From: Gemmatimonadota bacterium
Lineage (GTDB): Bacteria; Gemmatimonadota; Gemmatimonadetes; Longimicrobiales; Gaopeijiaceae
Length of the DNA stretch: 64,000 bases
Assembly: GCA_022822445.1 (NCBI GenBank)
Contig: JAJEBR010000112.1
Coordinates: forward strand, 1-64,000
Direction: 5' to 3'
Position numbers and translations under genes: made by a program. The notes beneath the pieces are model-generated. The model was not told the origin of the DNA. It made no database searches and worked only from the letters and a program-made list of their open reading frames with translations. This document shows positions 10,519 through 21,820 of this stretch, in pieces. The first letter of the stretch is position 1. Each line of letters opens with the position of its first letter.

Positions 10519-11594
10519 TCCCTCTCCCGCTCCTCTTCCGCGGCAAGGTCCGCGATGTCTACGAGGTGCCGGCGGATGGCGGGTCCGCGGGAGACCGCCT
10601 TCTCCTCGTGGCCAGCGACCGCGTCAGCGCCTTCGACGTGGTCATGGCGGAGCCGGTGCCGGAGAAGGGGCGCGTCCTGACGCAGATCACCGCCTGGTGG
10701 CTGAACACGCACCTGCAGGGCATCCCGCACCATGTGATCTCGGTGCGTCCCGGCGAGATCGCAGATGCGGTGCCCGCGCTGGCCCGCTGCGAAGCCGAAT
10801 GGGCGGGCCGCGCAACGCTGGTGCGGCGCACGCGGCCCCTCCCCGCCGAGTGCGTCGTGCGGGGCTACCTCTCCGGTTCGGCCTGGAAGGAGTACCGCGA
10901 GTCGGGGACGCTCGCCGGAGAGCCTCTGCCCGCCGGGCTGGCCGAGAGCGACCCGCTCGTCCCCGCCATCTTCTCGCCGGCGACGAAGGCGACCGAGGGC
11001 CACGACGAGAACATCACCTTCGAGCAGATGACGGGGCTGGTGGGGGCAGAGCTCGCGGCCGAGCTGCGCCGGCGCTCGCTCGACATCTACGAGCGGGGGC
11101 GCGCGGCGGCCGCGGAGCGCGGGATCATCCTGGCCGACACCAAGTTCGAGTTCGGGATCGCCCCGGACGGAGATTTGCTCCTGATCGACGAGGTGCTGAC
11201 CCCCGACTCGTCGCGCTTCTGGCCGCGGGAGCACTACCGGCGGGGGCGGCCCCAGCCATCGCTCGACAAACAGCCGCTGCGCGACCACCTGGACGGACTC
11301 GCGGACTGGAACAAGCAGTACCCGCCGCCGCCGCTGCCGGAGCGGGTGATCGGGGCAACGGCGGAGCGGTACCGGGGAGTGTTCCGGCGCCTGACGGGGA
11401 TGGGGATCGAGGAGTATGAGGCGCCGCGGTTCGGGGCCGGGGCGATGGAAGAAGGGGCGACCGAGATGGCCGGGCGAACCAGGGTCGGGGCCGGGGTGCG
11501 GGCGGGCGGGCGGACAGAAGGCGGGCCCGGGGCGCAGACAGCAGGGCGAGCGGAGGCCGGGGCGCGGGCAGCAGCACGGGGCCGCGCCCGGTGA
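10515..11594 (+). CDS. purC: SAICAR synthetase with a long C-terminal tail
   Basis: Joins aspartate to CAIR using ATP. The conserved parts are [21 protein letters not shown], the [16 protein letters not shown] block and [13 protein letters not shown]. The catalytic domain ends near residue 300 (about position 11440). A roughly 50-residue tail of Gly, Ala and Arg repeats ([23 protein letters not shown]) follows, which is not part of the family and may be an unselected read-through of GC-rich DNA. GTG at 10515 overlaps the purB stop, and the TGA overlaps the next GTG. Enzyme assignment is secure; the role of the tail is unknown. Confidence 0.93.
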   Translation: MIPLPLLFRGKVRDVYEVPADGGSAGDRLLLVASDRVSAFDVVMAEPVPEKGRVLTQITAWWLNTHLQGIPHHVISVRPGEIADAVPALARCEAEWAGRATLVRRTRPLPAECVVRGYLSGSAWKEYRESGTLAGEPLPAGLAESDPLVPAIFSPATKATEGHDENITFEQMTGLVGAELAAELRRRSLDIYERGRAAAAERGIILADTKFEFGIAPDGDLLLIDEVLTPDSSRFWPREHYRRGRPQPSLDKQPLRDHLDGLADWNKQYPPPPLPERVIGATAERYRGVFRRLTGMGIEEYEAPRFGAGAMEEGATEMAGRTRVGAGVRAGGRTEGGPGAQTAGRAEAGARAAARGRAR

Positions 11595-12274
11595 GGCTGC
11601 CGATGGCGAAGGAGGGGCTGCCGTTTCTGGCCGTCTGCCTGGTGCTGGTGGCCGCGGCGCTGGTGTGGGCGCGGAGCGGGGGGTGGGGGGTGCGCTCCGC
11701 CGCGCCGGCCGCATTCGCCGTGCTCGCCCTCTTCATGGCCTGGTTCTTCCGCGACCCCGAGCGGCGGGTCCCGCCGGGCGACGGGATGGTGGTTTCGCCC
11801 GCGGACGGGAAGGTGATCAGCGTGGAGGCGGTGGACGGCGAGGCCTTCATGGCCGGGACGGCGGCCCGCGTGACGATCTTCCTCAGCGTCTTCGACGTGC
11901 ATGTGCAGCGCGCGCCGCTGGGGGGGCGGGTGCGCCACTACTCGTACCGTGCGGGCCGGTATCTCCCCGCATGGAGGGCGGAGGCGAGCAGCGCCAACGA
12001 GCGGGCGTCGCTCGGGATCGAGACGGAAGCCGGGCCGGTTCTGGTCCGCCAGATCGCGGGGCTGGTGGCGCGGCGCATCGTGACCTACCCGCGCGAGGGC
12101 GACAGCGTGGCCGTGGGCGACCGGATCGGGCTGATCCGCTTCGGGTCGCGGGTGGACCTGTTCGTACCGCCGGCCTGGACGGTGACCGTGCAGCCGGGGG
12201 ATGTGGTGCGGGGCGGGGAGACGGTGGTCGCACGGGTGGCGGACACGAACCCATCGGGAGACGGTGGACGATGA
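11591..12274 (+). CDS. psd: Phosphatidylserine decarboxylase proenzyme, short type
   Basis: Makes phosphatidylethanolamine from phosphatidylserine at the inner membrane. The 227-aa protein opens with two hydrophobic segments (about 10-27 and 38-52), then [20 protein letters not shown] and the self-cleavage site in RFGSRVDLF, where the serine would become the pyruvoyl group. The length and GSR cleavage site match the short form known from archaea and some bacteria. GTG at 11591 overlaps purC and its TGA overlaps pssA. Its position inside the purine operon next to pssA makes a two-step PE pathway. Confidence 0.9.
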   Translation: MRLPMAKEGLPFLAVCLVLVAAALVWARSGGWGVRSAAPAAFAVLALFMAWFFRDPERRVPPGDGMVVSPADGKVISVEAVDGEAFMAGTAARVTIFLSVFDVHVQRAPLGGRVRHYSYRAGRYLPAWRAEASSANERASLGIETEAGPVLVRQIAGLVARRIVTYPREGDSVAVGDRIGLIRFGSRVDLFVPPAWTVTVQPGDVVRGGETVVARVADTNPSGDGGR

Positions 12275-13296
12275 GCCCCCGCGAAGGCCCCCGCCGCCGC
12301 TGGCGCCGCCTGCGCGCCAACGGGTCACGTCGGAGTTCCGGCCGGACCCGGAACCGCCAGTCGCGCCTGCGCCGTGGAGTGATCATCCTGCCGTCGGCCT
12401 TCACCCTCGGCAACCTCTTCTTCGGAACGTACGCGATCGTCGCGGCCCTCCGGGGAGACTTCGCGTGGTCCGCCTGGTTCCTGGTCTTCGCCGCGACCCT
12501 CGACCTGCTGGACGGACGGGTCGCCCGCTTCACCCGCACCGGTTCCGACTTCGGCGCCGAACTGGACTCGCTCACCGATGCGGTCTCCTTCGGCGTCGCA
12601 CCCGCGCTGGTGATGATCCTGCTCTACTTCCAGGAGTCCGACTGGGGCTGGCTGGCCGCCTTCGCCTACCTCGCCGCAGTGGTGGTCCGGCTCGCGCGCT
12701 TCAACGTCGAACAGGGCGGGGAGGCCCGGCGCCACTTCCACGGCCTGCCCACCCCCGCCGCGGGGCTGATCCTCGTCACCCACCATCCCCTCTCGCGGAC
12801 ACCCTTCTTCCAGCAGAACCTGGCCTCCCTGCCCTGGCCGGAGATCATGGTGATCGTGATGGTGCTGGTCTCGATCCTCATGCTGAGCCATGTGCCGTAC
12901 GCCAAGATGCCCGGCATCGACCTGAGGAGCCGCTCGGGCGTCACGCGGACCGCGTTGATGGCCGGCGGCCTGGGGCTGGCCATCGCCTTCCCTGCCTACT
13001 GGTTCTTTCCCGCCTTTGCGGCCTACGCACTGTGGGGATTGCTCCGGTCCGTCTTCCTCGGCCTGCTCGACCGGCTTCCCGAGCGCGATCCGCTCATGGA
13101 CACCCCGGACGAACTGGACTCCGATGTGGAGCCCCGCGAGGTGGACTACCACGAACTGACCCATGAGCCGGACCTGGCTCCCGACCCGGAGGGCGGCCCA
13201 CCCCCCGAGCCTGACGAACGCACCCGGAGACCAGGCACGCGCAAGCCCGGCTCGGCCGAATCCGATAGTTTTCAGAGCAAGGAGATCCGTTCTTGA
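12271..13296 (+). CDS. pssA: CDP-diacylglycerol-serine O-phosphatidyltransferase
   Basis: Makes phosphatidylserine from CDP-diacylglycerol and serine. The CDP-alcohol phosphatidyltransferase signature is present in full: DGRVAR, then eight residues, G, three, D (AELDSLTD). Hydrophobic helices cover most of residues 35-265. An Arg-rich cytosolic N-terminus of about 35 residues and an acidic, Pro-rich tail of about 75 residues flank the domain. ATG at 12271 overlaps the psd TGA by 4 nt, and the frame is open far upstream in the wrong register, so this start is preferred. Its stop overlaps the purS TTG. Confidence 0.92.
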   Translation: MSPREGPRRRWRRLRANGSRRSSGRTRNRQSRLRRGVIILPSAFTLGNLFFGTYAIVAALRGDFAWSAWFLVFAATLDLLDGRVARFTRTGSDFGAELDSLTDAVSFGVAPALVMILLYFQESDWGWLAAFAYLAAVVVRLARFNVEQGGEARRHFHGLPTPAAGLILVTHHPLSRTPFFQQNLASLPWPEIMVIVMVLVSILMLSHVPYAKMPGIDLRSRSGVTRTALMAGGLGLAIAFPAYWFFPAFAAYALWGLLRSVFLGLLDRLPERDPLMDTPDELDSDVEPREVDYHELTHEPDLAPDPEGGPPPEPDERTRRPGTRKPGSAESDSFQSKEIRS

Positions 13297-13562
13297 CCCG
13301 ATTCACAGTGGAGGTTCTCGTCACCCCGCGCCCCGGCCTGCTCGATCCGCAGGGCAAGGCGATTCATCACGCCCTTTCGTCGCTGGGGTACGACGCCGTG
13401 GAGGACGTGCGCGTTGGCAAGGCGATCTACCTCGAAGTGGCCGCCGCCACGCCCGAGGACGCGCGGGAACGGGCCGAGGAGATGTGCCGCAAGCTCCTCG
13501 CCAACCCAGTGACCGAAGACTTCCGCATCACGGCGGCCGAAGGGGACGGAGCGGGCCGATGA
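13293..13562 (+). CDS. purS: FGAM synthase subunit PurS
   Basis: Small structural subunit that bridges PurQ and PurL in the three-part FGAM synthase. The 89-aa protein matches the family: [16 protein letters not shown] near the N-terminus and a [13 protein letters not shown] strand. TTG at 13293 is a clear start because AAGGAGAT lies about 6 nt upstream, overlapping the end of pssA. Its TGA overlaps the purQ ATG. Its presence explains why PurL here is the small form. Confidence 0.93.
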   Translation: MTRFTVEVLVTPRPGLLDPQGKAIHHALSSLGYDAVEDVRVGKAIYLEVAAATPEDARERAEEMCRKLLANPVTEDFRITAAEGDGAGR

Positions 13563-14259
13563 AGGTCGCGATCATCACCTTCCCCGGCTCCAACTGCGAC
13601 CAGGACTGCCACCGCAGCGTCGAACTGGCCTGCGGATCGCCCCGCTACGTCTGGCACCGCGAGACCTCGTTGGGCGGTGCGGACGCCGTGATCGTGCCCG
13701 GCGGATTCGCCCACGGCGACTACCTGCGGCCCGGCGCCATCGCGCGCTTCAGCCCGGTCATGGACGCGGTCACGCGCTTCGGAAGGGACGGCGGGCTGAT
13801 CGTCGGCATCTGCAACGGCTTCCAGGTCCTCTGCGAAGCCGGACTGCTCCCCGGCGCGCTGCTGCGCAACCGGTCGCTGCGCTTCCAGTCCCACCACTGC
13901 CGGATGCGCGTCGAGCGGACGGGCACCCCGTTCACCTCCACCTTCCGCGAGGGCCAGGTCCTCGGGATGCCGCTGTCCCATGCGGACGGCAACTACTACG
14001 CGAACCCGGAGACGCTGGCCGACCTGGAGGCGGAAGGACGCGTCCTGTTCCGCTATTGCGACGCCCGGGGCAACGCTACCGCCGAGGCCAACCCCAACGG
14101 CTCGCTCCACAACATCGCCGGGATCGTCAACGCCCGCGGCAACGTCCTCGGGATGATGCCCCACCCGGACCGCGCCATCGAGGCTGTGCTCGGTTCGGTG
14201 GACGGCCTGCCCCTCTTCGAGTCGCTCGTCGGGGCCATCGCGCGCAAGGAGGTGGCCTG

Positions 14260-14260
<1 letters not shown>
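13559..14260 (+). CDS. purQ: FGAM synthase glutaminase subunit PurQ
   Basis: Class I glutamine amidotransferase that feeds ammonia to PurL. The nucleophile cysteine is in VGICNGFQ and the catalytic histidine in MMPHPDR near the C-terminus, with the oxyanion strand [12 protein letters not shown]. The 233-aa length is normal. ATG at 13559 overlaps the purS stop, and TGATG at 14258-14262 joins it to purL with 1-nt overlap. These couplings should keep the three subunits in proportion. Confidence 0.95.
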
Positions 14261-16583
<2,323 letters not shown>

Positions 16584-16587
<4 letters not shown>

Positions 16588-16621
16588 GGAGAACATGACA
16601 TTTGGTAAAGCAGACATGACA
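16584..16621 (-). repeat. 38-bp dispersed element, copy E
   Basis: Plus-strand blocks are GTAAG, GAGAA, CATGACAT, TT, GGTAAAGC, AG, ACATGACA. It supplies the purL stop codon and begins the purL-purF gap. Confidence 0.7.
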
Positions 16622-16782
16622 GCGTTGCCTGTTGTGCGGAGCGGTCCAGCGTGGATGCATCGCCGTTCGAATGCCGCGCGGGCCTTGTCCGCGGGCTGCC
16701 CGCCAACCCGTGGACGAACCCGCGTGAGCACCGAGAATGCGAGTGTTGCACGGGATCGGTTCGCGGGCTGCCAGGCGGGATA
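16588..16782 (+). other. purL-purF spacer with internal repeats
   Basis: A 195-nt spacer in an otherwise overlapping operon. After the dispersed element it contains two copies of a CGCGGGCTGCC core (about 16687 and 16762). The frame upstream of the purF ATG is open here (from 16651), but the translated sequence is Arg/Pro/Cys-rich and does not extend PurF. A CGCGTGAGCACCG string near 16720 also occurs just right of copy F near 1130. No tRNA fold or riboswitch was recognised. Confidence 0.5.
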
Positions 16783-18207
16783 ATGCGAGACCGCGGCCCC
16801 ACGGACATCCATCTTCCCCTTCTCGACGACCGGCCGCGCGAGGAGTGCGGAATCGTCGGGATCAACGGCATCGACAACGCCTCCGAACTCGCCTTCCTCG
16901 CGCTCTACGCCCTGCAGCACCGGGGCCAGGAGGCGGCCGGAATCTGCGCGGCCAACGGCGGGCGCACGAAGCTGCACAAGGAGATCGGCCTTGTGTCGGA
17001 CGTCTTCGACGCGGAGCGGATCGCGTCGCTGCCCGGCGACACCGCGCTCGGCCACGTCCGCTATTCGACCGCGGGCAGCGGCCAGCGCGTCAACGCCCAG
17101 CCGATCGTGGTGAGTTACTCCGAGGGCGACCTGGCGATCGTGCACAACGGCAATCTCACCAACGCCAACACGATCAAGAGCCAGCTGGTCGACGAGGGCG
17201 CGATCTTCCAGAGCTCGTCGGATTCCGAGGCGATCGTCCACCTCATCGCGCGCTCGCGCCACCGGTCGGTCGTGGCGCAGATCCGCGACGCGCTCAGCTT
17301 CCTGGAGGGCGCCTACGCGCTCGTGCTCACCGTGGGCGACACCATGTACGCGGTTCGCGACCCCCGCGGCTTCCGCCCCCTCGTGCTCGGTGAGCTGGAC
17401 GGCGGGCACGTCGTCGCCAGCGAGACCTGCGCCCTCGACATCATGGGGGCCGTCTTCGTGCGCGACATCGAGCCGGGTGAGCTCGTCCGCTTCCGCGGCG
17501 GCCAGGTCGAGAGCCTCCCGGGTCTCCATCCCGAGACGCCCGCACCTTGCATCTTCGAACTCGTGTACTTCGCGCGCCCGGATTCGAACCTGTGGGGGAT
17601 CAGCGTCGACCGCGCGCGGCGAGCCTTCGGACGCCAGCTCGCCCGCGAACACCCCGTGCCCGCCGACTGCGTCATCGCCGTGCCCGACAGCGCCAACTCG
17701 GCCGCCCTGGGATACAGCGAGCAGAGCGGCATCCCCTACGAGCTCGGCCTGCTGCGAAACCACTACGTCGGCCGCACCTTCATCCGCCCGAGCCAGGCCG
17801 ACCGCGACTTCGGCGCCCGCATCAAGTACAACCCGGTGCGCGATGTGCTCGCCGGGCAGCGGGTGGTCGTGGTGGACGACTCGATCGTGCGCGGCACCAC
17901 GTCGCGCAGCCTGGTCAAGTTCATCCGCGGCGCGGGAGCGGCGGAGGTCCACTTCCGCGTGGCGAGTCCCCCCGTGCGCTACCCGTGCTACTACGGGATC
18001 GACATGCCGTCGAAGGACGAACTCCTGGGGTCGCAGATGACCGTCGACGAGATCGCCGCCGATCTGGGGGTGGATTCGCTGGGCTACCTGACGCTGGATG
18101 GGATGGTGGCCGCGGTCGAGGAGCGCGGGCCGTTCTGCGCGGCGTGCTTCTCGGGGGAGTATTCGGCGCCGCTCGTGGATCTGGAGGCGGGGGTCGTGGG
18201 GGGCTGA
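16783..18207 (+). CDS. purF: Amidophosphoribosyltransferase
   Basis: Commits PRPP to purine synthesis by replacing pyrophosphate with ammonia from glutamine. The N-terminal nucleophile after propeptide removal is Cys22 in REECGIVGI. Other motifs are LQHRGQEAAG, GHVRYSTAG, the YFARPDSNLWG block and the PRPP loop VVVDDSIVRGTTS. ATG at 16783 is chosen because the 44 codons open upstream are not conserved. Cysteines in PCYYGID and FCAACFSG near the C-terminus resemble the iron-sulfur ligands of the Bacillus-type enzyme. It ends the purine block. Confidence 0.94.
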   Translation: MRDRGPTDIHLPLLDDRPREECGIVGINGIDNASELAFLALYALQHRGQEAAGICAANGGRTKLHKEIGLVSDVFDAERIASLPGDTALGHVRYSTAGSGQRVNAQPIVVSYSEGDLAIVHNGNLTNANTIKSQLVDEGAIFQSSSDSEAIVHLIARSRHRSVVAQIRDALSFLEGAYALVLTVGDTMYAVRDPRGFRPLVLGELDGGHVVASETCALDIMGAVFVRDIEPGELVRFRGGQVESLPGLHPETPAPCIFELVYFARPDSNLWGISVDRARRAFGRQLAREHPVPADCVIAVPDSANSAALGYSEQSGIPYELGLLRNHYVGRTFIRPSQADRDFGARIKYNPVRDVLAGQRVVVVDDSIVRGTTSRSLVKFIRGAGAAEVHFRVASPPVRYPCYYGIDMPSKDELLGSQMTVDEIAADLGVDSLGYLTLDGMVAAVEERGPFCAACFSGEYSAPLVDLEAGVVGG

Positions 18208-18216
18208 GGATGAACC

Positions 18217-19314
18217 TCATCGTTCCACCAGACCATACCTTTCGCGCATGGCCCCGTCGTAGTCCCCAATCAGCCGCCACCAATTGGTCAGCGGCCGACC
18301 GTCGTACGACAGCGTGTGACCGGCGCCCGGAATGTTCTGGGACCAGTATCGGAACCAGCCCAGGCCCGTGCATCCCCACCGTTCGCAGTTCATCCGCTGC
18401 GTGGCGCCCATGCCGCCGGGACGCCAATCTTCGCAATCGGTCTCGACGAACCGCCGGTTCGCCCAGTCGTAATCTCGCTCGGCGTTCGGCGGAAAGTGCG
18501 ACCACCCGCACCGCGGACTCACGATCCGGTGCGAGATGTCACTGCCCACGAACTTGCCCCAGAACAACAGGTCGCCCCAAGCATCGTCGGGTGTCGAATC
18601 GCGCCCGTCCGCGGCGTTTATCACTGCCTCCAACTGGTGCATATGGTTTTCCGTCGCCTCCGGCAGACCGCGCTGGTAGTTGTAGTGGTACACCGTATAG
18701 GTACGGTCGGTTACCGGCAGGTCGAGGGTATCGCGATCGCTGTTGCTGACATCCCCCCAGGGACCCGCCATGTTGGACTCCCACAGGTCGATGACGCCGC
18801 CGTGATAACCCCAGATCCACACTTCCTTCACCCCCTCGTCCTCAACCCATCCGGCGAAGTCATGAGCGGCCGCGATGGCGCCGTAGTCCGTCATCGGCAC
18901 CTCGTGCCCGGGCTTGTCAAGGACGGGCAGGGGTTCGAGCCGCTCCTCGGTGTGGACCACGCGGTAGCGAAGGCTGGGAGGCGCGGCCGGGTCGGCAAAG
19001 GCGCGATACCGCGATCCGTCCTCGAGCGCCACGATGAGCGCCGCGGTCAGAGAATCCGTCTTCCGGCGCGTGTAGGCCAGTGACTCACCCCAGTCGCCGG
19101 TGGCCGATATATCGACCACGTCACCGTCGCTCGTGGGGAGATAGCGCACCACCACCACCGGGATCTCCCACGGCGGTCCGCTCGGGCGGTCCTGTTCGGG
19201 CACCGCCGTGCAAGCCGCGAAGAGCATGGTGCACCCGATCACCCGCAGCGCATCGCGCGAGCCGCTGCGGCGGAGTTGCCCGGCGCAGAGTGGGACCCGT
19301 AACGCTTCTGACAT
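18217..19314 (-). CDS. Lipoprotein of unknown function
   Basis: I do not recognise the family. The protein has a long basic N-terminus, a short hydrophobic stretch and a possible lipobox ending at the Cys of MLFAACTAV, so it is probably exported and lipid-anchored. The rest is soluble and rich in Trp, Tyr and Asp, with segments such as VWIWGYHGG, YHYNYQRGLPEA and NHMHQLEAV suggesting a polar, possibly metal- or carbohydrate-binding pocket, plus about six C-terminal cysteines that could form disulfides. ATG at 19314 follows GGAAGGGGA with almost no spacing; a nearer GTG before the hydrophobic stretch is also possible. It converges with purF and is divergent from the S9 peptidase. Confidence 0.7.
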   Translation of the reverse strand: MSEALRVPLCAGQLRRSGSRDALRVIGCTMLFAACTAVPEQDRPSGPPWEIPVVVVRYLPTSDGDVVDISATGDWGESLAYTRRKTDSLTAALIVALEDGSRYRAFADPAAPPSLRYRVVHTEERLEPLPVLDKPGHEVPMTDYGAIAAAHDFAGWVEDEGVKEVWIWGYHGGVIDLWESNMAGPWGDVSNSDRDTLDLPVTDRTYTVYHYNYQRGLPEATENHMHQLEAVINAADGRDSTPDDAWGDLLFWGKFVGSDISHRIVSPRCGWSHFPPNAERDYDWANRRFVETDCEDWRPGGMGATQRMNCERWGCTGLGWFRYWSQNIPGAGHTLSYDGRPLTNWWRLIGDYDGAMRERYGLVER

Positions 19315-19550
19315 TCCCCTTCCATCCGCTCCGGTGGCCCCGGGTGATTCACCCGGCCCCCGGACGAGAGACCCGATCACCTGATCCCCAAGATGGGGAC
19401 CAAGCCCCGTTCTGCAAGGGGGTTCCGGCCTGGATCCGCCGACACTCCGGCGATCCCTGCCGAGGCCCAGCCAGCCGAACCCCCTCGTCCACCCCCGCGC
19501 CCCTTCGTATCATGATGACTGGCAGCCCACCACCATCAGCGAGGTTCCAG

Positions 19551-21794
19551 ATGCGTTCCATTCCCTTCGCCATCGCCGCGACCGCCGCACTCCTTACGGC
19601 ACCCCCCCTCACCCCCACCGTCACCGCCCAGCAGCGCCCCTTCACCTTCATGGACGTGCAGGAGATGAAGCGGGCGGGCTCCTGGACGCCGAGCCCGGAC
19701 GGCGCGTGGATGCTCTACACGGTGACCACGCCCGACTGGGAGGCCGCCGAGTCGCAGACCGACATCCACCTGGTGTCGCTCGGCGACGGGGTGCCGTCGG
19801 CGCGCCAGCTCACCTACACCGATGACAAGAACGAAACGAGTCCCACCTGGGCGCCCGACGGGTCGTTCTTCCTTTTCTCGTCCAACCGCGACGGGGACCG
19901 GACCCAGCTCTACATGATGCGCCACGACGGCGGCGAGGCGCGCAAAATCACCGACGCCGACGAGGGCGTGTCGGGCTTCGCCTTCAGTCCGGACGGAAGC
20001 TGGCTGGTCTACCGATCGGGCGAATCAGGGCAGGAGCAGCTCTACCGGCTGGCGCTGGCGGACCTCCCGAACGCCGAGCCCACCCAACTCACCAGCGGCG
20101 CGGCCGGCGTCGACCAGTGGGACTTCTCCCCCGACGGAAGCCGCATCTACTTCACCCGCCCCGACTCCTTCGACGAGGACGAGAAGAGGCGGCGCGAAGA
20201 GGGCTTCACGGTGGACATCCGGAACGCCGTCACCCCCTTGTCGAGCCTGTGGAGCGTGGGCGTCGCCACCGCCGCCGAGCGACGCGAAACCGACGACCCG
20301 GCCTACAGCGTCAACGGCTTCACCCTCTCCGACGACGGGCGCTGGATCGGCCTCACCGGCGGTTCGCCCGAGCGCTACGAACGCAACATCACCGCCCAGC
20401 GCCTCTACGCCGACCTCTACCTCATGGACGCGGCCACCGGCGAGATCGAGCGCCTCACCGACAACTACGAAGTCGGCGAGAGCGGCCTGAGCTTCTCGCC
20501 CGACGGCCGCTGGATCGCGTTCTCCGCCCCGGACGAGATGGACCGCTACTCGATGACCGAAAACCGCGTCTACATCCGCGAGGTCGGCGACCGGGGCGGC
20601 GCCTTCCGCAAGCTGGGTGCCGCCTTCGACCAGAGTTCAAGCGTGGGCTTCTGGTCCGACGATTCGCGCACGATCTACTTCAACGCCGGCGTGACGGTGA
20701 CGACCCAGCTGCACGCCCTCGACGTGGCGAGCGGCCAGGTCCGGCAGCTCACCCGCGAGCGGGCCGCGCTCTCGGTGTCGAAGGACGACGACACCGGCAC
20801 CATCCTCATCGGCTACAGCGACCCGGAGACCCCGCCGACGGTGTTCACGGTTGCGAGCGTGGATGACGTCCCCGACCGCTCCGCCTGGACGCGGCTCGTC
20901 GACGTGAACCCACAGCTCGCGGACGTCGCGTTCGGCGAGGAGGTCGAGGTCAACTGGCGCTCCTCGGACGGCAATACGGTCGGCGGTGTGCTGGTCTACC
21001 CCGTCGGCTACGAGGAGGGGCGGCGCTACCCGCTGATCGTCGCCATCCACGGCGGGCCGGCGTCCGCGGACGTGCTGCGCTTCAACGGCGGCTACAACGC
21101 GCAGGTGTACGCGGGGGCCGGATACGCGGTGCTGAAGCCGAACTACCGCGGGTCCCGGAACTACGGGAACGCGCACCGCACCGACATCGTCGGCGACTAC
21201 TTCACGATGGGCTACGAGGACATCATGACCGGCGTCGACCACCTGATCGCCGAGGGCATCGTGGACGGCAACCGCATGGGCGCGCTCGGCTGGAGCGCGG
21301 GCGGCCACTGGTCCAACTGGATCCTCACGCAGACCGACCGCTTCAAGGCGATCAGCTCGGGCGCGGGCACCATGAACTGGATCAGCATGTACGCCCAGAG
21401 CGACGTGCAGCGAAACCGCCAATTCTATGTGGGAGATGGGTTTCTGTACGAAGACTTCGACAATTACTTCAACCAGTCACCGCTCAAGTACATCAGCAAC
21501 GCGAAGACGCCCACGATGATCCACGTCGTCGAGGGCGACCCGCGCGTGCCCAGCCCCCAGTCGGTCGAACTCCACATGGCGCTGAAGAAGCTCGACGTGC
21601 CCACCGAGCTGTTCATGTACCCGGGGCGGAGCCATGGGATTCCGGACCCGCGCAACCGCCTGGTCAAGGCCGTCAGCGAGATGGCGTGGATGGACTACTA
21701 CGTGCGCGGGATCGGCGAGAAGTTCCAGTGGCGGCAGGTGCTGGAGACGCTGGAGGGGGCAGCCCGTGGGGTGAAGCTGATTCCGGAGGGTTAG
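19551..21794 (+). CDS. Exported S9 family prolyl oligopeptidase-like peptidase
   Basis: Serine peptidase of the S9C/DPP-like group, exported by a signal peptide (residues 1-27, ending TVTAQ). A seven-bladed propeller made of WD40-like FSPDG repeats (for example WTPSPDGAW, FAFSPDGSW, SFSPDGRW) covers residues 30-470. The alpha/beta hydrolase domain then shows the nucleophile in GWSAGG, the aspartate in VEGDPRVP and the histidine in GRSHGI. ATG at 19551 follows GAGG at the right distance. The 747-aa length fits the family. It probably degrades peptides in the periplasm; the substrate is unknown. It stands alone between oppositely oriented genes. Confidence 0.9.
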   Translation: MRSIPFAIAATAALLTAPPLTPTVTAQQRPFTFMDVQEMKRAGSWTPSPDGAWMLYTVTTPDWEAAESQTDIHLVSLGDGVPSARQLTYTDDKNETSPTWAPDGSFFLFSSNRDGDRTQLYMMRHDGGEARKITDADEGVSGFAFSPDGSWLVYRSGESGQEQLYRLALADLPNAEPTQLTSGAAGVDQWDFSPDGSRIYFTRPDSFDEDEKRRREEGFTVDIRNAVTPLSSLWSVGVATAAERRETDDPAYSVNGFTLSDDGRWIGLTGGSPERYERNITAQRLYADLYLMDAATGEIERLTDNYEVGESGLSFSPDGRWIAFSAPDEMDRYSMTENRVYIREVGDRGGAFRKLGAAFDQSSSVGFWSDDSRTIYFNAGVTVTTQLHALDVASGQVRQLTRERAALSVSKDDDTGTILIGYSDPETPPTVFTVASVDDVPDRSAWTRLVDVNPQLADVAFGEEVEVNWRSSDGNTVGGVLVYPVGYEEGRRYPLIVAIHGGPASADVLRFNGGYNAQVYAGAGYAVLKPNYRGSRNYGNAHRTDIVGDYFTMGYEDIMTGVDHLIAEGIVDGNRMGALGWSAGGHWSNWILTQTDRFKAISSGAGTMNWISMYAQSDVQRNRQFYVGDGFLYEDFDNYFNQSPLKYISNAKTPTMIHVVEGDPRVPSPQSVELHMALKKLDVPTELFMYPGRSHGIPDPRNRLVKAVSEMAWMDYYVRGIGEKFQWRQVLETLEGAARGVKLIPEG

Positions 21795-21801
21795 GTTGAT
21801 T

Positions 21802-21816
21802 TTCTTAACTTAAGAA
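21802..21816. terminator. AT-rich palindrome between convergent genes
   Basis: A perfect TTCTTAA-C-TTAAGAA palindrome in a short AT-rich gap between the S9 peptidase stop and the beta-propeller stop. It may end transcription from both sides, but the stem is short and lacks GC pairs. A protein-binding site is equally possible. Confidence 0.35.
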
Positions 21817-21820
21817 CAAT

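Noticed and set aside
16655-16700. GTTCGAAT near 16667 as a possible tRNA
   Set aside because: The flanking bases do not pair to make a T-stem or acceptor stem.
17572-17600. ATTCGAACC string resembling a tRNA T-arm
   Set aside because: It lies in the conserved PurF segment FARPDSNLW and no acceptor or anticodon arm surrounds it.
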